Positions 34,963 to 45,072 of a stretch of DNA of 64,000 nucleotides are shown piece after piece. The first letter of the stretch is position 1. Every line of letters starts with the position of its first letter. Position numbers and translations under genes: made by a program. Source of the DNA: Chaetoderma sp. LZ-2023a (taxonomy: Eukaryota > Mollusca > Caudofoveata > Chaetodermatida > Chaetodermatidae); the NCBI GenBank assembly GCA_034401795.1, contig CM067365.1:8652009-8716008 (forward strand), in the 5' to 3' direction. The notes under the pieces were generated by a model, which ran no database searches, had not been told where the DNA came from, and saw only the letters and a list, made by a program, of their open reading frames with translations.

Positions 34963-37900
34963 CTTTTTCTTCTTTTCGATCGCTGGTATCACACTTGGAG
35001 AGCCGTTCTCAAGATGAAATCTGTGGTTTTCTGCAGTTCTTCCACAGGCCCATACAGCTTTTCAAGAAAAGAGGTTGACAAAGGCCAGATCTCTTCTCTC
35101 AGCAGCTGATACGTACTGCAACATTGAAGTATGTGCTCTGTGGTCTGTTTCGCTTCTCCACAAGGACATGCGGGCGATGTCGTAAGGTGGAACCGCCTGT
35201 ACATGTGTTGGTTTAGTTTGTTGTGTCCAGTTCTGAGACGAAAAATGGTCACTTGCTCTGGCCTCGAGAGATGATGGTAGGCATCTTCTGATTGAGGTGT
35301 TCTATAGAGTGACTTGATGATAGTCTTCATCTCTGTATGGGTAACCATGTTTTCTGTCTGATTCTCTTCTGCACCCACCTTTGCCATCTTGTCTGCTTCC
35401 TCATTTCCTTGGACTCCACAGTGTGAGGGGATCCACTGCATTGCTATCCGAAAGCATTTGATGGTTTGTAGTGCTTCTTCAAGTTGTGGCAGCTTACCTT
35501 TGGTGATAGCCTCAAGGACGGAGCGGGCATCGGATAAAAAGCCAATCTGTGCAATAGGGTCTGCTGTTCTGCTGATGGTATTAGCCGCATGAACCAGTGC
35601 GTCGACATCAGTTCTGTAGTTTGTGCAGTGTTTGCCTGTCGGTATTGCAGCTGACTCATGTTGTCCGTTTGGATACTGTATGTGCAGTCCGGCACCTCCG
35701 CTCCGAATTGCATCTTTGGCTGATCCATCTGTGTAGATCCTTATCCATGTCTCCTGAGGGTACATTTCTTCCAGCATGGCTAGGGTCTGCGCCTTCTTGC
35801 TTACATCAATGTGTTCATCTTTGGTTGTGAGATGAGGTACTGTGGTGCGAATAGCTATGCTCTCTAGTTTGTTTTCCCAGGGTGAAGGATCAAGGGTGTG
35901 GTTTGGGTCTTCTATTTGTGCTGGCAACATTTCTTGGTGTTTCCTTTGAAGTGCTTTTGTCTCTTTCACAAAACTTGATCTTTTAAGTCTTCCTGATGAC
36001 AGCTGTGCGTGCCTGATCTTCATCGGGTTGTTGTTGAATGATTTGAGCTTTGCGGTTTAGATCAGTGCTTTGCATTCCCTTCCTTTGCTAAGTGGGGGGA
36101 TGCCTGCTGTCTGCTCCATTTTTTCTATTGGTGTTGATCTCATTCCACCAGTGATGATGCGCAGTGCCTGGTTTTGTACTCTGTCGAGGTTCTGTTGATG
36201 AGATTTAGCTGCTGTCATCCATGAGCTGGATCCATACTCAAGGTGTGGTCGTACGCACCTAGGTAGATGGTCTTGAGGATCCTTTCATTGGCACCCCACT
36301 TTGTTCCTGCCAGCTTCCTCATGATTTTTAGCTTTCTTCTGGCCTTTGCCTCTGCGTTCTGGATGTGCTCCTTCCATGTTAATCTTCTGTCATAGGTGAC
36401 CCCCAGGTATGTCTGCTGGTCCTCGTACTCGAGTGTAGTACCGCCCAGTGTCACACTGCCAACCTTGGTTTTGGTGGACAGTAGGAATAGCATGGCTGAT
36501 GATTTTTCTTTGTTGATGGTAATACACCAGCGATTGGCCCAAACTGTAATTCGGTCCAAGGCGAGCTGCATTCTGTACGTACGTGGCAGTCGTTGTGTAC
36601 TCCTCGGTGCACCAGAGTACGAGGTCATCTGCATAGAGGGCTGCTTGGATCCCATTGGGCAGCTCTGCTACAATGTCATTAATGAAGAGTATGAACAGAG
36701 TAGATGAAAATACTCCGCCCTGTGGCACCCCTTGTCTCAGCAATACATTCTGCCCAGATTGTCCATCCACCAGCACCCTAGCTCTGCGATTGTGTAGGTA
36801 TGACTTGGTCCATCGGAACATGTTGCCACCGATGTCTGTGCGCCGGAGCGTCAGAAGGAGGCCACCCTTCCACACCTTGTCAAATGCCTTCTGCAGATCG
36901 ATAAAGGCAGATAGCATCACCTTCTTGGATTGAAAAGTGTCCTCTATGACCTGTGCAAGAGGTGTTGTTTGATCTTCTGTGCTCCTGTATCTTCTGAAGC
37001 CGGCCTGCTCTGAAACTATAATGTTCTCCGACTCTAGGTACCAATGCAACCACTGGTTAATGATGCGCTCCATGGTCTTGCATATGCAGCTTGTAAGACT
37101 GATAGGACGGTATCTCAGCACTTTCGTCTTGTTCTTCCCTTTTTTCAGAATAGGAGTCATTCTGGCTTCCTTCCAGCACTGAGGAACCTCTCCATTGGTC
37201 CAACTGAGATTAAAGATGTCTAGCAACTTGCGAAGAGATGCATTACCAAGGTGTTGGATCATTTCATTCGTAATGCCATCTGGCCCGGGAGATTTCTGCA
37301 TCTTCAATTGGCGGATAGCCTGCTTCAGTTCTGCTAAACTAATGTAAACTCTCATTGGATTGTGAGTGTTGGTGTCTGTTCTTTCCTTTTGCTCTTTTCT
37401 AACCTCTTTTTGACGCATTCGTGGTATAGAAATGTTGCTCTCTTTTTTGCATATGCCTTTGCAAAGGCATCTGCAGCCATCTTTCCTGTCAGTGTTTGTC
37501 CATCTTCTTCAAGAGTAATCTTCTCTCCCCCGACACCCTCATCATTCAGTGCTTTAGTCAGTCTCTATAGCTTTGTGGTGTCTCTCTCTAAATTAAACCC
37601 TGCCGTCTTTTCCCTCCAGCTTCTTCTTTTGACCTCCAGCTTGGTCTTTAGATACCTGGCTTTAGTTTGTTGTAGCGTGATGTGGTTTTCTTGACAGGGA
37701 TTACCCTCTGCATCTTCTCTGGCCTTGTCTAGTTTATCATGTGCTGCTTGCAGTTCTGTTGTCCAGTAGGGGCGGTAGTTTTTCCTGAACCCTCGAGGAA
37801 TCGCTTCGTTGGCAGCCTTGAGGATACTTGAATTAAATTCCTTGACCACATTGTTGATGTTTCTCCCTTCTACTGCTATATTTTGGGTAAGCTCATTGGA

Positions 37901-38884
37901 ACGAATGCCGAACAGACTCCAATTTGCCTTTTTGTAGTTCCACCTTGGATGTTGAGGTGAACTTGTCGAAATACTTCCAGAAAGAGAGAGAGGAGGACTG
38001 GGCGGTGGTCGCTTCCTCCTAACTGCGATCCGACCACCTTACTGAGGTTTCTGTAAATGTCTTCTGTACAAAATGCCAAGTCCGGCATTGTTGTCGAGTG
38101 CCACCAGCACGAGTAGAAGGTAGGCTGATCTGTGGGATCGTTGACAAGTAAAAGGTGCTTTTCATCTTGCCATGCTTCAATGTCTTCTCCTCGTTTATCA
38201 AGTGTTCTGTATCCCCAGCTCTGGGACCGGCTATTAAAGTCTCCCGCAATGAGGAAGTGGCAGTCAGGGACCTGGATTGTGTCAAGTGAGAGATTCTTGT
38301 CTTTAGGGCTGTAATAATTGACAATGTCAATCACAGAGTTGCTGGTTGTTACCTTGATCTTGATATATTCTGCCTCTTCCATAAAGGTTTTTATCTGGCT
38401 GGCGTTCACGCTGTTTCGGACTAAGGTGATCACTCAGCCTTTCTTTCTTCCTCTTCGATCACACCGGAAAATCTGGTAACCTCTGATCTTAAATGGTTTT
38501 CCTTCTTGCAGATGTGTCTCTTGGATGCAGCAGATATCAATGTTGTTTTCGTACAGGAACTGTTCGAGCTCTGATTTTTTGTTGGTAACCCCTTCTGCGT
38601 TCCGGTGCATGATGTTGATACTGGGGTTCTCTTTGGGTTTGGACGAGTTGATCGGACCTCCAGTAGCTGAGGGTGGGCTCCTTCGAGGCCTAGAGCCCGG
38701 CGCTGCACCTGCCTGGCGGATCCTCACAGGGCGAGCACCATTTCGGTTGATTCGATCTCCAAGTGTCATTTCATTAGCGTTGTGCATATTGCTCTGGTTA
38801 GCCACTCCAAATGTCTGGATTGACACCCAGTGGGTTACACCCCTGCGCCACGTTGAGGCCGAGCATATAGTCTTAAACAGGGAA
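34963..38884 (-). mobile_element. Non-LTR retrotransposon with EN, RT and RNase H, flanked by a 14-bp TSD
   Basis: The target-site duplication actctctaacttat is present at 34949-34962 and 38885-38898. The element reads on the minus strand, starts near 38884 and ends at a (AAG)n-type tail next to 34963 (gatcgaaaagaagaaaaaga read on the minus strand), without a long poly-A. Total 3.92 kb, apparently full length with one main ORF. A 3'-truncated, nearly identical copy is at 53744-54284. Confidence 0.9.
34989..38826 (-). pseudogene. LINE polyprotein: endonuclease, reverse transcriptase, RNase H
   Basis: The start region at 38826 has no obvious ORF1. APE-type endonuclease motifs: CIQETHL, then after a frame change AGDFNSRSQSWGY and GGSDHRP. 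Reverse transcriptase (36390-37418 frame): RYRPISLTS (residues 102-110), FIDLQKAFD (172-180), GVPQGGVFS (230-238), ALYADDLVLW with YADD at 262-265. RNase H (34989-36023 frame): YTDGSA (97-102), FLSDARSVLEA (162-172), HCGVQGNEEADKMAK (201-215); the usual glutamate after the second strand appears as D in TDVDAL. It ends with C-P-C-G ... H ... C-C. Domain order and the RNase H place it in the I/Jockey group of LINEs. Frameshifts near 38434, 37860, 37560, 36500 and 36100 inactivate it. Confidence 0.9.
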
Positions 38885-39112
38885 ACTCTCTAACTTATGA
38901 CGAAGAGGATGACTCTGATAGTGACAATTAGTTTATGCATACTGAAAATTAATTTATTTGTAGTGACAGTTAGATACAATGTACGGTCAAACACCTCGTG
39001 TCTCTTTCAAAGTATGGTCACTAAATACAGGAGATCACTTAAAAGATATATATCATAGTAGATAGCCTTGATTATATCACTGTTAATTTTCGCAGACATT
39101 TACAGGCGGTAT

Positions 39113-39196
39113 GCCAATATTTTGAAAACAATTTGACTGAAAGTTGGTGATTAAGCCAGCAACAATTTTCAGTCAAATTGTTTTCAAAATATTTAG
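39113..39196. repeat. Hairpin, GAAAGTTG subtype, downstream of copy 2
   Basis: Arms aatattttgaaaacaatttg and caaattgttttcaaaatatt with an imperfect middle around gaaagttggtg. About 180 bp after the stop of copy 2. Confidence 0.8.
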
Positions 39197-39429
39197 CATG
39201 TGCAGAATTACTTTCTTGTCTTGTGGCTCACTGTAGCGAGACAGTTAAGAGCACAAGATGAGAATTTTAAGACAAGCAGTCTTACAAGCACATCTGTCTT
39301 AAATTCGTCATCATCGGGCCCCAAAAGCAGGTGTCCATTATATACAGGTTTGACTGTATAGGCGAGTGTGTGCATGCTTGCTTGTATATCTGTCACATAC
39401 AGTTGAACAAAATGGTTAACCCTTTGAAA

Positions 39430-40200
39430 TGTATTAAATTGTCCAACTATTGCTAAAATTTGTTTATAAAATTGCTCTATTTAGAAGGTGCTCAAATTCA
39501 AGATGGCCGCCATGTCATTAAATTTGATTTGTATGCAAAAAATTTAACCAACTATTTCTTGGGAAGATAGTTCACTCCATTTGAATGTTATTTTAATTCA
39601 TAATTTATTGTGGTTTAATAATTATAATCAAAATTTCATTGAGAAAAAATCCTAAAATGACGTTAATGGCCGCCATTTTGGATTTTTTGCTAATATTAAA
39701 AAATGCACAACGGTGCCAGGGCGGCACCCACCAGATATGTTTTCAGGACCTATTCCCGATATCGAATCTGCAAAAAACGTTTTAAAACCCATATTGCAAG
39801 GTTCCACCAAAAATCCCCATCTGGCAACCAGACTATAATATGACCATAGGGGAGCAAGAAAACGTTGCAATTTTTCCCCCAGCTTCTCCAAAGTCCGCTA
39901 GCCTAATACATTCCATCAAACACATTATGGTGAACAAATGACATGAGACTGACATTTGGCAAGAATCTTATGACAATGTCCTCGCTTGGAGTAAAGTTAA
40001 AAAAAAATCGATAATAACGCGCGCGCCCGCTCGCTAGCGTTTGTTGTTTACCGATGCGTAAAGATTAATGCATTTTTAAGTAAAGCTACAAGCACGATGT
40101 TCCAGTTAACGTTAACAGTAGTAAGTACAATGAATTGTGGGAAATTGGTTGGAGACCGAATGCCTTATCATTCACTGCATAGCATACATTAAAAAAATTA
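39430..40200. other. No gene recognised; repeat-like
   Basis: Contains two palindromic gatggccgccat / atggccgccattttgg words (about 39503 and 39667). A minus-strand frame at 39652-39891 lacks any recognisable domain. Confidence 0.5.
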
Positions 40201-40207
40201 AGAGCCG

Positions 40208-42420
40208 CCTTATGAGCATCAAGATAGTAATAATAATAATAATAATAGTACATTTTTAGAGCGCTTAATCCATGCAACTGCATGCTCTAAGCGCTAACGC
40301 GCGTAAGTATTCTATGGATATGCTATTTGAAATAAATAGAATTTAAGATTGGATTTAAAGATTTCTAAAGTTGATGAGTTTCTAATTTCATTTGGTAAGT
40401 TATTCCATTCGGTAGCTGCAGTGAAAGAGAAAGTTTTATGGCCATATGTTTTAGAGTTGACCTTAGGTACTTTTAGTAGATTTAGATTTGCAGATCTGAG
40501 AGAGCGACCAGGAATGTAAGGTTGTACAAGGTCAGAGAGATAGGCTGGTGCTGTGCCAGATACACATTGGTATGTCAGACATAGTGTCTTAAAAGTTATT
40601 CTTTGCACAATGGGGAGCCAGTGCAAATCATGTAGGACCGGAGTAATGTGTTCTCGCTTGGCACACAGGGATATGATTCTCGCTGCAGTGTTCTGGACCA
40701 CCTGAAGTCGCTGAATAAGTTCTTTTGAGGCGCCAATCAGGAGGCTATTACAATAATCCAGGCGCGACGTTATCAATGCTCGTACTAGCATGATCGCGGC
40801 CTCTTTTGTGATATAGCGCCTGATGCTGCCGATATTGCGCAATTGAAAATAGCAGACTTTGCAGATGTAACTAACATGTTTATCCATAGTCAGTTCATTG
40901 TCTAAGTATACACCAAGATCCTTTACGACAGTTGACAGCTTTATTTGACTATTTCCAGCTGTGATGTCACATAGGTCAGTCTTAGCACGTCGGTTTGCTG
41001 GCCCGACTAACAGAGCTTCGGTCTTTTCATCGTTAAGTTTCAGCATGTTTGTAGTCATCCACTCTTTAATGTCTATATAACACATATTGAGCTGACTTGT
41101 TGCTAAGCGTGCAGTACATGTTGAAGGTTCAAAACTAATGACAAGCTGTGTGTCATCAGCATAGAAGTGACGCATAATGTTGTGCTGATCAATAACCGAT
41201 CCAAGTGGTTGTGTGTAGAGTGTAAATAACACCGGACCTAGAATAGACCCCTGAGGCACACCACACACGAGGTTGACTGGTTCTGAAAGTGTGCCGTTAA
41301 TATATACAGACTGGTGTCTATCGGATAAATATGAGTGAAACCAGTTCCAGACAGTGCCTTGTAAACCAAATACACTACTCAATTGTGACATAAGTAAATG
41401 ATGGTCTATCGTATCAAATGCGGCACTGAGGTCAAGGAGTAGCAACAATGACACATTACCTCTGTCTACCGCCTCTCGAATATTATTGAGGACGCATAAT
41501 AGAGCAGTCTCCGTGCTATGACGCTGACGGTACGCTGACTGAAACGGTTCATATAACGCATTGTCACTTACATGAGCTGATAGTCTTTTGAACACCGCCT
41601 TCTCGATTAGCTTAGACATAAAAGGCAGGTTCGAGACAGGTCTATAGTTTTTTAGAGTATCTTCGTCTAGGCCAGACTTCTTCAACAGTGGTTTGACAAC
41701 TGCCCGCTTAAATGTCATTGGCATGAGGCCAGATTCTAAGCTGGAATTAACCAGCATAGTTATTGTTGGGAGCAAGATGTCAATGTTTTCAAGCACGATT
41801 TTCGTAGGAATGGGATCGAGAGTACAAAATGTTGGTTTTAATTCCTTTAAAAGAGCCATTATATCGCTTTCAGAAAATGAAATGAAATTGTCAAAAGTTT
41901 TATGAGCGAACATGGTTTGATTGGAGAGAAACGCAGCTGAATCATTTGACTGTTGCAATTGTGTACGGATATCCTCGATCTTGTCATGAAAGAAGTCAGA
42001 AAATGAGCGGGCGATCATTGTAGGATCATCACCATGTGGTAGAGAACAATCTCTTTTCTTACCCAATAAGGCAAACATTGTATTATACAATTCCTTAGGG
42101 TTAGACTTGCTTTCTAGAATCTTATCATTAAAAAAGGATTGTTTAGCACTCGCAACAGTCTTAGTGACGATGTTTCTCGCATCAACATAAATCTGACGAT
42201 GTACTTCTAGATTTGATTTCCTCCATCGTCTCTCCGCCTTTCGTCTGTTTGATTTGGCTATTGCAACCTCGGGTGTAAAAAGCCAATGCGACTGTTGTCT
42301 CTGAGGAATTGTTTTTAACTTCTCAGGAGCATGCACGTCTAGAAGACGTACTAGTTCTGTGTTATAAAGGTTAGCAAGACGTTCACAGTCAGGTGGTGGC
42401 ATATACACAGATGCTCATTT
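40208..42420 (-). mobile_element. 5'-truncated CR1/L2-like LINE
   Basis: Minus strand. The ORF (42408-40312) is followed by a short 3' untranslated region with a small palindrome (gcgcttaatccatgcaactg / gcatgctctaagcgc) and a (TTA)n-type tail at 40208-40249. This is the 3' end style of L2/CR1-related elements. No endonuclease domain upstream, so the copy is 5' truncated. Confidence 0.85.
40312..42408 (-). CDS. Reverse transcriptase of a CR1/L2-like LINE, intact 698-codon frame
   Basis: An uninterrupted frame. The N-terminal 180 residues are the linker that normally follows the endonuclease (WLFTPEVAIAKSNRRKAERR). RT motifs: NYRPVSNLPF (254-263), DLSAAFDTIDH (326-336), GVPQGSILGP (383-392), YADDTQLV with catalytic YADD at about 416-419, then KLNDEKTEALL and LGVYLD. 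The C-terminal thumb-like region ends with a TATEWNNLPNEIRNS block characteristic of CR1-type elements. No RNase H and no endonuclease. The enzyme would copy element RNA at a nicked target, but without the endonuclease this copy could not act autonomously. The intact frame implies a young insertion. The first methionine is probably internal to a longer parent ORF. Confidence 0.9.
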   Translation of the reverse strand: MYMPPPDCERLANLYNTELVRLLDVHAPEKLKTIPQRQQSHWLFTPEVAIAKSNRRKAERRWRKSNLEVHRQIYVDARNIVTKTVASAKQSFFNDKILESKSNPKELYNTMFALLGKKRDCSLPHGDDPTMIARSFSDFFHDKIEDIRTQLQQSNDSAAFLSNQTMFAHKTFDNFISFSESDIMALLKELKPTFCTLDPIPTKIVLENIDILLPTITMLVNSSLESGLMPMTFKRAVVKPLLKKSGLDEDTLKNYRPVSNLPFMSKLIEKAVFKRLSAHVSDNALYEPFQSAYRQRHSTETALLCVLNNIREAVDRGNVSLLLLLDLSAAFDTIDHHLLMSQLSSVFGLQGTVWNWFHSYLSDRHQSVYINGTLSEPVNLVCGVPQGSILGPVLFTLYTQPLGSVIDQHNIMRHFYADDTQLVISFEPSTCTARLATSQLNMCYIDIKEWMTTNMLKLNDEKTEALLVGPANRRAKTDLCDITAGNSQIKLSTVVKDLGVYLDNELTMDKHVSYICKVCYFQLRNIGSIRRYITKEAAIMLVRALITSRLDYCNSLLIGASKELIQRLQVVQNTAARIISLCAKREHITPVLHDLHWLPIVQRITFKTLCLTYQCVSGTAPAYLSDLVQPYIPGRSLRSANLNLLKVPKVNSKTYGHKTFSFTAATEWNNLPNEIRNSSTLEIFKSNLKFYLFQIAYP

Positions 42421-42499
42421 GCTACACGTCAAATATCCATATAAATACAGATGCTCATGGGTCATCATTACGTGGTCACATTCCTAACCCTTTAATCCA

Positions 42500-42610
42500 C
42501 AAATTTCTTCAAGAAAAATTCAATTTTCTCATAGAAAATGTCCATTTGCAGACCAAGAGAAGACTATTTTTGAAAATGTACTATTGGAATGACTGGCTAT
42601 CAATTTGTCT
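42500..42610 (+). repeat. Half copy of family B with flanking block
   Basis: Contains catttgcagaccaagagaag, tatttttgaaaatg and ggaatgactggct. The same order recurs at 42835-42950 and, complete with the palindrome, at 63095-63230. Confidence 0.65.
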
Positions 42611-42834
42611 TGACATTGCGCCAGCAAACACCCACCACCAAGCACCTACACCACCCAGCACCACAAACACCAGTGAAATTTACATATAAATATATCCTTT
42701 TGGTTACACAATAGTGAGCCGTTATATCAAGTTATTTACTATATAATCTTAGTCAAATCTACCCTAAGCAACCACCTCATGGTACAGCATTACATGATCG
42801 CTATAGACTGGTGATCTCTTATCATCTAACCCTC

Positions 42835-42950
42835 GAATTTCTTCAAGGAAATTTCAATTTTCCCATAGAACATGTCCATTTGCGGACCAAGGGAAGACTA
42901 TTTTTGAAGATTTATCATTGGAATGACTGGCTCTACTGGCTATCCTTTTG
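42835..42950 (+). repeat. Half copy of family B with flanking block
   Basis: Second tandem-like half copy: catttgcggaccaagggaag, tttttgaagatttatcatt, ggaatgactggctct. Confidence 0.65.
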
Positions 42951-43149
42951 TCTAGACATTGTGGGAAGAATTTGTGAGAGCGTGGTGTATGAAAAATGGC
43001 ATATGGGTTGGATAGGGTATGCCAATGGGTGCTTAATAGAGGTTTCGCACGTGCCTAAAACAGCATGAATGATATGCATTATGAGTGCTTATGAATCCGG
43101 ACTACAAAAATAATATAGCAGGCTATCCATTGTCTAGCCAGTGTGCCCG

Positions 43150-43545
43150 CAACCACTCACCACACATTAACAGCACCCACTACCACCACCACCACTATCA
43201 CTACCACACCAACACCTACCACCCCCATAAACACCACCACCTCTACCACCACCAGCACCACCATCACCAGCACCACCGCCCACCACCTTCACCACCACCG
43301 GCACTAGCACCACTACCACCAACACCACCACTACCACCGGTACTAACACCGACCACCAACCACTAAGCACTACCACAACCACCAAAACCATCAGTACCAG
43401 CACCCACCACCAAGCATTAACCCCACACCACCACCAACAGCTGCCACCACCAGAACCCACCACCACCACCACCACCACCACCAGCCCCTATTTCCACCAA
43501 CCACCAATCACCAACCCCCTGCGCCACCACCAACATCAACACCAC
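43150..43545. repeat. (ACC)n-rich microsatellite
   Basis: About 400 bp of ACC/CCACCA-type trinucleotides with interruptions. His/Pro and Val/Gly repeat frames here are artefacts. Confidence 0.95.
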
Positions 43546-43699
43546 CCACTCTGATTTGTGCATCGAGGGATGTGTGGGGACCCGGCTGGATATATAGCTA
43601 CAATCATCAAATCAATACTCACATAAAGAACTAATGTTTTATTTGTATCCATATTTTTACATTGAAGAAAATATTACATAGGATAAAACATGTAGTTTC

Positions 43700-44340
43700 T
43701 GTTTCTGAGATCCATGATTTTCATCAGCACTGGAATCATCATCATCACCGTCAACGACAGCATCTAGATTGTTGCTTTTGTACTTCATGATCGGAAAGTA
43801 TCTTTTGCAAAAATCTGAGAAGACTGCTTCATCGTATGCTTACCCCTCGGTGATAAAGTCTTCAGTTTCCAGACGAATTATTTTAATGAGCGTAGAGTTC
43901 TGCCATCTTCTTCGCTAGAGAATTATGGCTATACACCTTGTAACTAAAGCATCGGCATATACGGAAATAGACGCATTACCTACGCCATTGTGGTCTATGT
44001 TCACTTCACCATCTTTTAAGCCTGATTGTTCAGCATCTAAGACCTGCTTAATATTTTGGAATATGGCACCATTGGGTCTATGTTCACTTCACCATCCTCA
44101 TCTTCTAAACCTGATTGTTCAGCGTCTATGACCTGCTTAATATTTTGGAATAAGGCGAATAGTTCCTGATTGTCTATGACTTCTTTGTCATCTTCACCTT
44201 CATCTTCACTCTCAGACTCCGTTGAGTCATCATCGGCTTCACTCTCTGACACTATTGGCTCATCATCATCACCCTTCATCTCTGTCATTTCTTCATCTTC
44301 ACTATCTAGATTTTCGCCATCTTCATTGCTATGGAATCAG
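43700..44340 (-). pseudogene. Remnant of an acidic protein with an internal duplication
   Basis: Minus strand. An 83-codon frame (44037-44288) is rich in Asp/Glu/Ser (ESEADDDSTESESEDEGEDD), followed by NQELFALFQNIKQVIDAEQS. The block encoding NIKQVIDAEQSGL...GEVNID is repeated downstream in another frame (43984-44065 versus 44070-44156). After that come a stretch reading roughly DEAVFSDFCKRYFPIMKYKS and another acidic run (VVDGDDDDSSADEN). It could be the acidic N-terminus of a transposase or a nuclear protein exon; I do not recognise the family. Frame changes show it is not intact as a single exon. Confidence 0.4.
43984..44156. repeat. Tandem duplication of an ~85-bp unit
   Basis: Two units both containing ggtctatgttcacttcacca, cctgattgttcagc and gacctgcttaatattttgga, about 90% identical by eye. 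Confidence 0.85.
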
Positions 44341-44574
44341 ATCTTATGTCACGTCACGTCACGTCATTTGACCTATCAAAAGTTGAATTCCGTTCAAAAC
44401 ATTTATGTCTTGGCATATTGATTATAGGATAAATTTAGCAACCGTTCAAGTTACAAGTCGAGGGTCTACCTAACTACTCTGCAGTTAAAATACACATCCA
44501 ACCACTTTGGGATGTTTAAACTGGAGTGAGCAAAGGGATTGAGCTTGAGCCATTTTATAGGATTATATGTACTG

Positions 44575-44760
44575 CGGCCACAAATCCGCACATGTGCCCC
44601 GAAAATCTGCACATGCATCCCGCAAATCTGCACATGCAGCTGCAAACCCGCACATGTGGCTGCAAATCCGCACATGCGGCCACAAATCCACACATGGGGT
44701 GCAAATCCGCACATGCGGCCGCAAATCTGCATCATACAGCCACATGCGGCTGCACATGTA
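44575..44760. repeat. ~22-bp minisatellite (gcaaatcYgcacatgcRgcY)
   Basis: About eight imperfect units combining gcaaatccgcacatg with ggccgcaaatc-type halves. Directly adjoins the TG/CG tract. Confidence 0.8.
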
Positions 44761-44774
44761 TGCATGCATTTTGG

Positions 44775-44853
44775 CGTGCATGTGTGTGTGTGTGCACGCG
44801 CGCGCGCGCGTGCGTGCGTGCGTGCGTATGTGGGTGGGTGGGTGGGTGTGTAT

Positions 44854-44933
<80 letters not shown>

Positions 44934-44935
44934 GG
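44775..44935. repeat. TG/CG alternating tract
   Basis: Alternating purine-pyrimidine: a TG run, then a CG-rich core (cgcgcgcgcgcgtgcgtgcg), GTGG units and a TG run of more than 60 bp. Confidence 0.95.
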
Positions 44936-45004
44936 GCATGTACACACACATGCTGCCGCATGTATAAATGTGTGGCCACCTGTATAAAATTATGACCGCA
45001 TGTT

Positions 45005-45072
45005 TCCACCTTTAACCCCTACTATATTTAAAGACCACTCCTTAAATAAGATAGATAAATACTCATTATCTA
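45005..45072 (+). repeat. Dispersed repeat R3, left flank of Tc1-like insertion
   Basis: Matches the complement of 26355-26420 (ctttaacccctactat, cactccttaaat). Interrupted by the transposon at the TA at 45071-45072. Confidence 0.8.

Larger units (their letters stand above)
32251..38931 (+). pseudogene. FEN/XPG-like nuclease + CXC-domain protein, copy 2, split by a LINE
   Basis: Paralogue of 27163-31719, in tandem and same orientation. N-terminal part 32251-32815 (CHKSC; CFICGERC; DLHATDAQYHKDC) spans at least one frame change. The middle region is much shorter than in copy 1: I find no counterpart of the GGFHLLMS and GGLTHGRG segments, so this is either an internal deletion or a shorter subfamily. 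The nuclease-like part is better preserved: VVFDKYDAASTKD, GHGEADINII, VLADDTDIFLLL, ALTGSDTTSYPFGKGK. The CXC module follows (34815-34940: C-T-C, C-S-C, GLSC, C-x(6)-C-N-N-P). The frame is then cut at 34962 by a 3.9-kb LINE. After the LINE it resumes as DEEDDSDSDN and stops at 38929-38931. Additional frameshifts near 32455, 33560, 33780 and 34290 and stops at 32813 and 33288 make it a pseudogene apart from the LINE. Confidence 0.75.

Noticed and set aside
43167-43481. Val/Gly-rich protein
   Set aside because: Complement of an (ACC)n microsatellite.
44466-45009. His/Thr, Cys/Val and related repeat proteins on both strands
   Set aside because: They read through TG/CG microsatellite and minisatellite DNA in every frame, so the openness is compositional.
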